A stretch of DNA of 13,738 bases from Lachnospiraceae bacterium (GTDB taxonomy: Bacteria; Bacillota; Clostridia; Lachnospirales; Lachnospiraceae): assembly GCA_003520205.1 (NCBI GenBank), contig DOVG01000116.1:1-13738 (forward strand), written 5' to 3'. The first letter of the stretch is position 1, and every line of letters begins with the position of its first letter. The translations under genes were made by a program, and so were the position numbers. The notes under the pieces are model-generated. The model did no database searches and was not told the DNA's origin. It saw only the letters and a list, made by a program, of their open reading frames with translations. Of this stretch, positions 5,518 to 12,844 are shown in pieces.

Positions 5518-7584
5518 CTACTTTTCGTCAAATGTTAATGAAACAACTGAAAGTGTAATAGTTCTGTCCAACACATCTATATTCATCTCTTCCTGCGATA
5601 TATGAGGGAATTCAAATTCCAGAACAAGCATATCTTCATTAAAACAGGATGGATCTATATCGAAGCTGATACCGCTTCTTACAACACTCTCATCTACAGT
5701 CTTATTATATAATTCTTTTCCATTTGCCTTTATAATAACATCATAACCCATCTCACACTCATTATAGAGTTCGATTTTTGCTGTTATCGTATCATCCGGT
5801 ATCTCTTCAAATGGAATCTCCAGACGTCCGTAAGGACCTCGCATCTTGGTTCTGAAGCCATGGTTATTTCCGAAACCTTCTGTAACATAGGAATTGCCCG
5901 TACTATCAGCATCAAAGCCAAGTCGGGTACCAAGTACATAAGGTACATTTCCATTATTATCTACAAATTCTTCTTCCAGCTTCAGAGCTTTAGTCTTCTT
6001 AGCCTCTGCATCGGTATAGAACTTCTTGACTACAAGCTTGCTGTTATCAGCTGTATTACGATACACATATCTTCTTCTGGTATCATCATCCTTAAGGGAT
6101 TTGAAGTCAACACCATACTCCTGATCCGGAAGTGTTTCTCCTATAAGCCCTGTAAAATATATAGGAAAATCAAAAGATGAAACCGGCGCATGAGACTTGG
6201 TGACTTCTCCAGTTGCCCCTGCCTCCTTAAGCATCAGCATGATTCTCTGACACTGCTTCTTATCACCATGATCAGCGGTAATCATTATAGTTGATGAATC
6301 ATAGAGTCCCTGCTCTTTCAGCTGATCTATATATTCCTTAACTATCTTAAATGTTCCGACAAGCTGATTCTTTCTTCCTGTATGCCCTACAAATACCGCA
6401 TTTTCATCCATATTGAAAGGACGGTGAACGCCTCTCATATGATATACGGTAAAGGACTTCTTGACTGATTTACTTGTTGTAAGCCCATCCTGCTTAAACT
6501 TCTCATAGAAAAGAGAATCATCAAACTGATAGGTATTTTCTCTCTTCATTGCCTCTTCAAATTCCGATGTCTGCATCCAGAAACGCGCCTTTAGAAAATG
6601 TGGCATGAATTTAAAAAGTGATAATTTATATAATTTCTTCGTAAGTATAACATCTGATGTAACAGGATTTGTAACCATCTCATAATTAGATACCCAGTCA
6701 GCTGTCTTATCAGAATAAAACAGAGACTCTGAATACACCCTTACATCATAACCGGCATCAGACATTTTCTGAAGAACATTTTCCTCACTGTATATCTCGT
6801 CAATATAATCACTGTATGTTCCCTGTCTGTTATATGGCTTGCCTGTAAACATGATAGGCATTCCCATCATAGTTCTTGCACCGCCGGTAAGGGCGTTATC
6901 ATAATGCACAAAACCCGGAAGGTCCTCTTCAAATTCAGGGTGTTCTTTAATATAGCTCTTATAATAAACCTCATCCAGAGTATCCAGAACGAAGACAATG
7001 ATATTCTCATCAGAGGCCATTTCAAACATATTGTCATTATTAATTATAAGCGATGCTTCACCTTTCTTCTTATACCCTGCCACCTGCGATATTAATGCAG
7101 GTATCTGAATAGCAACAAGGAAGAGTGATGCTCCTACTATAATCTTATTCATGAGTTTCTTATCTTTTCTGGAAACTATGAAGTTAACTATGAATGGTAA
7201 TAATACAGCTACACACCATATCAAAGTATTAAGCAGTCCATACTTAGTATAATCAGACCAGCGAATCTCTGTTCCATCCAGAACACCGTAATCATAGTTG
7301 ATATAATTTCCCTGTATATAAAATCCCAGTCCAACTCCTAATACCAGTAACGAGTACCATTTGAATAAAATCTTTGGAACTATCAGGCTGAATAAAACGA
7401 TTCCGGCAAATGCTATTACCGATATAACGGCAGCATCCTTTATAACTACTCCAAGGCCAAACTTCAGCTCATCCGCATTTGAAAGGTATATACCTAATGG
7501 TCCATATAAAAAGACCGTAAAAACAAAAAATAATCCCAGAGCCATTCCCATTTTTAGTTTATCTTTTAAAGTATATTCTTCCAT
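5518..7584 (-). CDS. Membrane-anchored LTA synthase/sulfatase-superfamily transferase, copy 1
   Basis: This 688-residue polytopic protein probably transfers a phospho-head-group (for example phosphoglycerol or phosphoethanolamine) outside the cell membrane; the donor and acceptor are unknown. Five hydrophobic segments (about 12-34, 46-70, 75-93, 112-138, 146-168) with a Lys-rich N-terminus place the rest outside, as in LtaS. Catalytic-domain landmarks are IIVFVLD (Asp201), GGARTMMGMP (Thr238, predicted nucleophile), GVHRPF (His387), TADHGD (Asp438, His439) and KSHAPVSSFDFP (His465). No Cys/Ser-x-Pro-x-Arg sulfatase site exists, so a sulfatase is unlikely. From about residue 550 a beta-rich domain begins at LGTRLGFDAD and NNHGFRTK. 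The start is supported by GAGGAAGG 8 bases upstream and by conservation of MEEYTLK in all three copies. It is the most divergent of the three. Confidence 0.88.
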   Translation of the reverse strand: MEEYTLKDKLKMGMALGLFFVFTVFLYGPLGIYLSNADELKFGLGVVIKDAAVISVIAFAGIVLFSLIVPKILFKWYSLLVLGVGLGFYIQGNYINYDYGVLDGTEIRWSDYTKYGLLNTLIWCVAVLLPFIVNFIVSRKDKKLMNKIIVGASLFLVAIQIPALISQVAGYKKKGEASLIINNDNMFEMASDENIIVFVLDTLDEVYYKSYIKEHPEFEEDLPGFVHYDNALTGGARTMMGMPIMFTGKPYNRQGTYSDYIDEIYSEENVLQKMSDAGYDVRVYSESLFYSDKTADWVSNYEMVTNPVTSDVILTKKLYKLSLFKFMPHFLKARFWMQTSEFEEAMKRENTYQFDDSLFYEKFKQDGLTTSKSVKKSFTVYHMRGVHRPFNMDENAVFVGHTGRKNQLVGTFKIVKEYIDQLKEQGLYDSSTIMITADHGDKKQCQRIMLMLKEAGATGEVTKSHAPVSSFDFPIYFTGLIGETLPDQEYGVDFKSLKDDDTRRRYVYRNTADNSKLVVKKFYTDAEAKKTKALKLEEEFVDNNGNVPYVLGTRLGFDADSTGNSYVTEGFGNNHGFRTKMRGPYGRLEIPFEEIPDDTITAKIELYNECEMGYDVIIKANGKELYNKTVDESVVRSGISFDIDPSCFNEDMLVLEFEFPHISQEEMNIDVLDRTITLSVVSLTFDEK

Positions 7585-7640
7585 TCTGCAAACCTTCCTC
7601 TATTTATCCTTTAGCCTGACTTTGCAATTCTTATTTACCA

Positions 7641-7684
7641 GAAGACGGGGGTCTGTTCTCGTATGAGAAAAAACCTCCGTCCCC
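7641..7684. repeat. Imperfect intergenic palindrome between transferase copies 2 and 1
   Basis: Plus-strand GACGGGGGT (7644-7652) pairs with ACCTCCGTC (7673-7681) with one G-U. A second stem sits inside it, TTCTC (7656-7660) with GAGAA (7665-7669) around a GTAT loop. The outer end reads GGGGACGG on the minus strand. Palindromes ending in this sequence recall dispersed intergenic repeats of Firmicutes, but only one copy is in the window, so that identity is inference. It lacks a following U-tract on the minus strand and so is not a standard terminator. In the message it could stabilise or separate the two flanking coding regions. Confidence 0.5.
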
Positions 7685-7689
7685 AAATC

Positions 7690-9753
7690 TTACTCCATAA
7701 CTATAGAAACTATTGATATAGTAGTTGTTCTGTCTCCTATATTCTTCTCCATTTCCGCCTGATCGAGTTCCGGGAAAGTGAAGTCTATCTGAAGATTATT
7801 GTCTGTAAATACTGATGGATCTATCTCGAAACTGATACCATTACTTACCATTTCCGGAGATACTTCACCAGAATATACATCAGTTCCATTCGCCTTGATG
7901 ATACATTTCATTCCATAGCTGACTTCTGATCTGTCATGAACCTCTATATGACAGTTAATCTTTTCCTTTGGAATCTCCTTAAATGGAATCAGCAGCGTAG
8001 ATACAGGTCCCTTCAGCTTGGTTCTGAAACCATGGTTGTTAGCAAAACCATCTGTCGCATATGAGTTACCATTATCATCTGCATCAAAGCCGAGTCTTAC
8101 ACCCAGTTCATACGGTGTCTTCTCAGCATCGTCTTTAAACTCTTCTATCTGAGTGATAGCATCTACATCATCCGATGTTGAATCTGTTTTATACATCCTT
8201 ACAACCAGCTGACTATTATCTGAAGAATTCCTGAAGAGATATCTTGTTCGCTTCTCATCTTCGCCAAGACTAAGCATATCTGTACCATATTCATTTGTCA
8301 TAGTTGTCCCCGCTACAGAAGCAAGGAATATAGGGAAATCAAAGGATGATACAGGTGCATGTGATACTCTGAACTCGTCTGTAGCACCGCTTTGTTTCAG
8401 AAGACATATCATTCTCTGGCACAGCTGCGTATCACCATGATCAGCAGTAATAAGTATCGTAGACGAATCATATATACCCTTCTGCTTCATCTCATCTAGC
8501 ATCTCTGTAACTATCTTGAATACACCAGCCATCTGTTCCTTACGATTAGTACGTCCAACTTCATTACAATATCTGTTCATATTGTAAGGACGATGTGTAC
8601 CCTTCATGTGATATACAGTAAAGGTTTTCTGAAGTGAATCATCCACCTTTATATGATTCTTTGTATATTCCTCGTAGAACTTAACATCGTTGAATTCGTA
8701 ATTATTGTCTCTTACCATAGCAGCTTCGAATTCGGATGTATCCATCCAGAATCTGGCTTTAAGGAAATGCGGCATAAACTTAAAGAGTGACAGCTTGTAG
8801 AGTTTTCTTGTAAGCATGTACTTTGAAGTAACCGGATCTGAAACCATCTCAAAATTATCTACAACCTTCGCAGTATCATTTGAGTAGAACAGAGTTTCCG
8901 AATAAACTCTTACATTATATCCTGCATCATACATTTTATTCAGAAGGTTATCACCCTTAAATACTTCATCTATGTAAGAACTATAGGTATCCTGTCTGTT
9001 ATACGGAACACCCGAGTATAGAATAGGCATACCCATCATAGTTCTTGCTCCACCTGTCATAGCATCATCATAACGAACAAATCCCGGAAGATTCGGCTCG
9101 AACTCCGGATGTCTTGTCAGATAATCCTCATAGTATACATCATCGAGTCCATCAAGAACAAATACTATGATATTGTTATCCGGAGCATAATCAAACATTT
9201 TATCTGTTGTAATAACAAGTGACTCACTATTCTTTTTCTTATAAGACATAGCCTGTGATATAAATGCAGGTATCTGGATAATCACAAGAAATGCGCATAT
9301 TCCGAAAACTATCTTATTAAGAAGAGCCTTGTCTTTCTTACGAACTATAAAATAAATAACAAAAGGAACTATAAAGCATACTAACCATATAGCTGTATTT
9401 ATAAGACCATATCCGGTGTAGTCACTCCATTTTATATCTGAGCCGTCCATTACTCCGTAATTCTTATTTATGTAATTACCCTGCACATAGAATCCCAGAG
9501 CAACACCTAAAAATATCAGCATATACCATTTAAATAGTTTCTTTGGAACTATCAGACTGAATACGGCTATAAGTACCAGCATAATGAGTGATACTATTAT
9601 AGCTGACTGTAACACAACTCCCAGACCGAATTTCAGTTCATCGGCATTAGACAGATATATACCTGCCGGTCCATAGAAAAACACGGTGAAAACGAAAAAT
9701 AATCCAAGCATTAATCCCAGTTTTAATTTTGTTTTTAAAGTATACTCTTCCAT
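7690..9753 (-). CDS. Membrane-anchored LTA synthase/sulfatase-superfamily transferase, copy 2
   Basis: This 687-residue paralogue aligns without gaps to copies 1 and 3 through the first 480 residues. The same five membrane helices precede an extracellular catalytic domain with Asp201 (VFVLDGLDDVYY), Thr238 (GGARTMMGMP), His387 (GTHRPY), Asp438-His439 (TADHGD) and His465 (SHAPVSSFDFP). Residue 202 is Gly here and Thr in the other copies, which argues that Thr238, not Thr202, is the nucleophile. Its C-terminal domain is close to that of copy 3 (both end TTISxVSIVME). The start is 3 bases after the copy 3 stop, and the ribosome site GGAG lies within the last codons of copy 3, so the two are translationally coupled. 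Substrate differences from its neighbours cannot be read from sequence. Confidence 0.88.
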   Translation of the reverse strand: MEEYTLKTKLKLGLMLGLFFVFTVFFYGPAGIYLSNADELKFGLGVVLQSAIIVSLIMLVLIAVFSLIVPKKLFKWYMLIFLGVALGFYVQGNYINKNYGVMDGSDIKWSDYTGYGLINTAIWLVCFIVPFVIYFIVRKKDKALLNKIVFGICAFLVIIQIPAFISQAMSYKKKNSESLVITTDKMFDYAPDNNIIVFVLDGLDDVYYEDYLTRHPEFEPNLPGFVRYDDAMTGGARTMMGMPILYSGVPYNRQDTYSSYIDEVFKGDNLLNKMYDAGYNVRVYSETLFYSNDTAKVVDNFEMVSDPVTSKYMLTRKLYKLSLFKFMPHFLKARFWMDTSEFEAAMVRDNNYEFNDVKFYEEYTKNHIKVDDSLQKTFTVYHMKGTHRPYNMNRYCNEVGRTNRKEQMAGVFKIVTEMLDEMKQKGIYDSSTILITADHGDTQLCQRMICLLKQSGATDEFRVSHAPVSSFDFPIFLASVAGTTMTNEYGTDMLSLGEDEKRTRYLFRNSSDNSQLVVRMYKTDSTSDDVDAITQIEEFKDDAEKTPYELGVRLGFDADDNGNSYATDGFANNHGFRTKLKGPVSTLLIPFKEIPKEKINCHIEVHDRSEVSYGMKCIIKANGTDVYSGEVSPEMVSNGISFEIDPSVFTDNNLQIDFTFPELDQAEMEKNIGDRTTTISIVSIVME

Positions 9754-9756
9754 TTG

Positions 9757-11820
9757 CTACTCCATTACAATTGATACAAGTGATATAGTTGTTGTTCTAT
9801 CTATAACCTTCTTCTTCATTTCTTCCTCTGGAAGTTCCGGGAACAGAAAATCTATCTGCAGATTCTCATCCTTAAAAAGCGATGGTTCTATATCAAAGAC
9901 TATTCCGTTACTAATCATTTCCCGGTCAACCGTTCCCTGATATACCTCTTCTCCATTCGCTTTAACTATACACTTCATTCCCAGACTTACATCGCTCCTG
10001 GAGTGAACTTCGATATTACAGGTAATCTTCTTCTTTGGAATCTCCTTAAAAGGAATAACCAATGTGGAAACAGGCCCCCTAAGTCTTGTTCTGAATCCAT
10101 GATTATCCGCAAAGCCTTCAGTAGCATATGCATTTCCATTATTATCTATATCAAAGCCAAGTCTTTCTCCCAGCTCGTATGGAACAACTTCTCCTTCTTC
10201 TACAAACTCATCCTCTTTCTTCATAGCCTTGTAGTTGCTTACATCTTCGTCTATCGAATACTTATCAACCACAAGCTTACTGTTATCTGTAGAATTTCTA
10301 AAGAGATATCTCGTTCTCTTCTCATCATCCTTAAGACTAAGCATATCCGCTGCGTATTCATTTGTCATCGGCTCTCCTGCAAGTGATGAGAAATAAACAG
10401 GAAAATCAAATGATGATACCGGAGCATGAGAATAAGTACATTCTCCGGTTGCCCCCGCTTCCTTAAGCATCAGCATAATCCACTGTGCCTTTTTAAGGTC
10501 ACCATGATCAGCGGTAATCATGATAGTTGAAGAGTCATATATGCCCTTCTCCTTCATCTCATCGATCATTTCTTTAACGATTCTGAACACACCTGCCATC
10601 TGCTTCTTACGGCCGGACTTTCCTATATATGCGCAGTTCTCGTCCATATCATATGGGCGGTGATTTCCACGCATATGATATACCGTGAAAGTTTTCTTCT
10701 TTGAAGAATCTACAGTCATATGTGTATTACTATACTTAGCATAGAACTTAGCATCATCAAATGCATAGTTATTATCTCTTACCATTGCCTGATTGAAATC
10801 AGAAGTCTGCATCCAGAAACGTGATTTCAGGAAATGCGGCATAAACTTAAAGAGCGACAGCTTGTAGAGTTTCCGCATCAGAACTGACTCTGAAGTAATA
10901 GGGTCTGTTACTACATCAAAATTACTTACATACTTAGCCGTATCATTTGAATAAAACAGTGTCTCCGAATATATCCTTACATCATATCCGGCATCATACA
11001 TTCTCTTTATCAGATTATCCTTCTGATATATCTCGTCAATATATCCGCTATAAGTTTCCTGTCTGTCATACGGTATTCCGGTAAAGAAAATAGGCATAGC
11101 CATCATAGTTCTGGCACCACCGGTCATAGCATTATCATAATGTACAAAACCAGGTAGTTCAGCTTCGAATTCAGGATGTCTTGTCAGATAATCCTGATAA
11201 TAAACCTCATCCATAGTATCCAGCACAAAAACAACGATATTGTCTTCCGGCGCATACTCAAACATATCATTATCTGTTATAACCAGAGACTCCGTATTCT
11301 TTTTCTTATAAGACATTGTCTGAGAAATAAGCGCAGGAATCTGAACAAGCACCAGGCATATACATAAGCCGAAGATAATCTTATTTATAAGAGCATCGCC
11401 CTTCTTACGGACTACGAAATAAATGATAAATGGAACAAGTATACATACTGCCCAGATAGCAGTATTTAAGATGCCGTACTTCGTAAAGCTTTCCCACTTA
11501 ATCTCAGTTCCATCCAGAACACCATAATTATAATTAATATAATTTCCCTGAACATAGAAGGCCAGGCTTCCACCGAAAAGAAGAAGCATGTACCACTTAA
11601 AAAGCTTCTTCGGAACTATAAGGCTAAATACTGCTATAAGAACAAACATAAGAGCAGATACTATAACAACCTGTTTCATAACTATTCCGAGCCCAAAATC
11701 AAGTTCATCAGCATTAGCCAGATATATTCCAACAGGTCCATAAAAAAAGACCGTGAAAACAAAAAATAAGCTCAAAGTCACCCCCAGCTTAAGTTTATTC
11801 TTTAAAGTATAATCTTCCAT
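9757..11820 (-). CDS. Membrane-anchored LTA synthase/sulfatase-superfamily transferase, copy 3 (first in operon)
   Basis: This 687-residue protein is the promoter-proximal member of the tandem set. It has five N-terminal membrane segments, then the extracellular alkaline-phosphatase-superfamily domain with Asp201 (VFVLDTMDEVYY), Thr238 (GGARTMMAMP), His387 (GNHRPY), Asp438-His439 (TADHGD) and His465 (SHAPVSSFDFP). In the first 50 residues it differs from copy 2 at 12 positions. Its C-terminal beta-rich domain carries the shared RLGFDxDxxGNxYxTxGF and NHGFRT motifs. The ribosome site GGAGG is 12 bases before the ATG, rather far, but the start is confirmed by the MEDYTLK conservation. The leader from the predicted transcription start is about 70 bases. 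Likely role: addition of a phosphorylated group to a surface glycan, lipid or polymer; the exact reaction is unknown. Confidence 0.88.
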   Translation of the reverse strand: MEDYTLKNKLKLGVTLSLFFVFTVFFYGPVGIYLANADELDFGLGIVMKQVVIVSALMFVLIAVFSLIVPKKLFKWYMLLLFGGSLAFYVQGNYINYNYGVLDGTEIKWESFTKYGILNTAIWAVCILVPFIIYFVVRKKGDALINKIIFGLCICLVLVQIPALISQTMSYKKKNTESLVITDNDMFEYAPEDNIVVFVLDTMDEVYYQDYLTRHPEFEAELPGFVHYDNAMTGGARTMMAMPIFFTGIPYDRQETYSGYIDEIYQKDNLIKRMYDAGYDVRIYSETLFYSNDTAKYVSNFDVVTDPITSESVLMRKLYKLSLFKFMPHFLKSRFWMQTSDFNQAMVRDNNYAFDDAKFYAKYSNTHMTVDSSKKKTFTVYHMRGNHRPYDMDENCAYIGKSGRKKQMAGVFRIVKEMIDEMKEKGIYDSSTIMITADHGDLKKAQWIMLMLKEAGATGECTYSHAPVSSFDFPVYFSSLAGEPMTNEYAADMLSLKDDEKRTRYLFRNSTDNSKLVVDKYSIDEDVSNYKAMKKEDEFVEEGEVVPYELGERLGFDIDNNGNAYATEGFADNHGFRTRLRGPVSTLVIPFKEIPKKKITCNIEVHSRSDVSLGMKCIVKANGEEVYQGTVDREMISNGIVFDIEPSLFKDENLQIDFLFPELPEEEMKKKVIDRTTTISLVSIVME

Positions 11821-11897
11821 CCTGTCCAGTTTCCTCCAAAACTCTTCCGGTATGATGTATTTATATGATATGCAGTTAAAGATACATAACCTTATAA

Positions 11898-11926
11898 AAT
11901 TTACACTATTATTCAGAGTTCGTCAA
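11898..11926 (-). promoter_or_regulatory. Promoter of the transferase-ykgJ-mnmA-gltA unit
   Basis: On the minus strand TTGACG (11921-11926) is separated by exactly 17 bases from TAAATT (11898-11903). It matches the housekeeping sigma consensus at five of six and four of six positions. It lies between the terminator of the secreted pair and transferase copy 3. No second good promoter is seen before copy 2, copy 1, ykgJ, mnmA or gltA. Confidence 0.72.
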
Positions 11927-11960
11927 GAAAAAAAGGAGTAACCTATAGGCAGATAAACGT

Positions 11961-11987
11961 AAAAACGGACGAGCCGAGGCTCGTCCG
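11961..11987 (-). terminator. Intrinsic terminator after the secreted-protein pair
   Basis: CGGACGAGCC and GGCTCGTCCG form a perfect 10-bp inverted repeat around two bases (in RNA, nine pairs and a tetraloop). On the minus strand it is followed directly by TTTTT. It lies 20 bases after the stop at 12008. No T-run follows on the plus strand, so it acts in one direction. Confidence 0.92.
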
Positions 11988-12007
11988 CTTGTAAAGTCTA
12001 AAATATT

Positions 12008-12826
12008 TTATTTACCATAATAGAAATAGAATGTATCTGAATCTGTATAACCACTTGGAGTCTTGTATGTTACTTCTATTCTTGTAGAAGGAGCATAATG
12101 ACTTCCCGGTGATTTATAAGAAGATACGTCGATTTTACTCTTATTCTTAACTGTTTTAGTTACATATCTTCCATTTGAATCATATCCGCTTGCCTGAATA
12201 CTCTTTATCTTATAACCTTTGTACATTGTTACAGTAAGCTTAGCCTTTTTAGATGTAAGGTATGGCTTATACTTCTCAGTAGATGTTGTTTTAAAGCCTT
12301 TTCTTGAAACAGAATAGCTATCTATCGCACTACCAAGCTTACACATTTTAACGCCATATCCTGGAGCTCTTACAGTAATCTTCTCTGTATGCTTAACAAT
12401 CTTTCCTGGTTTTTCATAAGAACCCTTACTATCTGAGCAATAGCCTCCCGATTCATATGTATTATATGTTACAGTATATGTTCCTGCTTTAAGGAAATAA
12501 AGATTATAGTCATAAGTTGTCTTCCACTTATAATTATTCTTACCCTTTTCGCTTGAATAATAATATTTAGAAGTTCTTAACTTGAAATCATTTTTGTTTG
12601 TTCCAACTTTAATCTTCTTTACTTTCTTACCACCCTTCTTTACCTTAAGGTCAGTAACATTATAATAATAACGCGCTCCACCTACTGATTCTTCACATTT
12701 AACTGTCTTAAGCTTTGTTTTCTTAGCAGCAGCCTCTACAGGAGCACCTGAGAACGAGAACAAACCAACAATGAATGCAAGCACAAGTGTATAAATAAGT
12801 GTTTTAGATTTTTTTAACTGTGTCAT
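12008..12826 (-). CDS. Secreted basic Ig-like protein of unknown function
   Basis: I do not recognise a named family. The 272-residue protein has a clear signal peptide: basic MTQLKKSK, a hydrophobic core at 10-26, and a signal-peptidase I site around VEAAA (30-34). The mature part is very rich in Lys, Tyr, Ser and Thr and predicted basic. It has an Ig-like strand FLKAGTYTVTY (111-121) and a second segment around YKGYKIKSIQASGYDSNGR (202-220). Three cysteines (44, 130, 162) are present. There is no LPxTG motif, transmembrane tail or cell-wall repeat, so it is either released or held by charge. The start has GGAGG 8 bases upstream, 18 bases after the stop of a related gene. Codon and residue composition differ from the downstream membrane proteins, as expected for an exported repeat-poor beta protein. 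Confidence 0.8.
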   Translation of the reverse strand: MTQLKKSKTLIYTLVLAFIVGLFSFSGAPVEAAAKKTKLKTVKCEESVGGARYYYNVTDLKVKKGGKKVKKIKVGTNKNDFKLRTSKYYYSSEKGKNNYKWKTTYDYNLYFLKAGTYTVTYNTYESGGYCSDSKGSYEKPGKIVKHTEKITVRAPGYGVKMCKLGSAIDSYSVSRKGFKTTSTEKYKPYLTSKKAKLTVTMYKGYKIKSIQASGYDSNGRYVTKTVKNKSKIDVSSYKSPGSHYAPSTRIEVTYKTPSGYTDSDTFYFYYGK

Positions 12827-12844
12827 ATCTTTTCCCTCCTTCTC

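Noticed and set aside
5860..6180. Plus-strand open frame of 106 codons
   Set aside because: It is antisense to the C-terminal domain of transferase copy 1; Ile/Ser/Tyr-rich products recur opposite the paralogues and reflect codon bias.
7641..7684. Hairpin between transferase copies 2 and 1 as a Rho-independent terminator
   Set aside because: On the minus strand the stem has an A-C mismatch and is followed by TTCTGG, not a U-tract; the T-run is inside the loop region.
5518..11820. Annotation of the three paralogues as true sulfatases
   Set aside because: No Cys/Ser-x-Pro-x-Arg formylglycine site is present; Thr occupies the corresponding position, as in phospho-group transferases.
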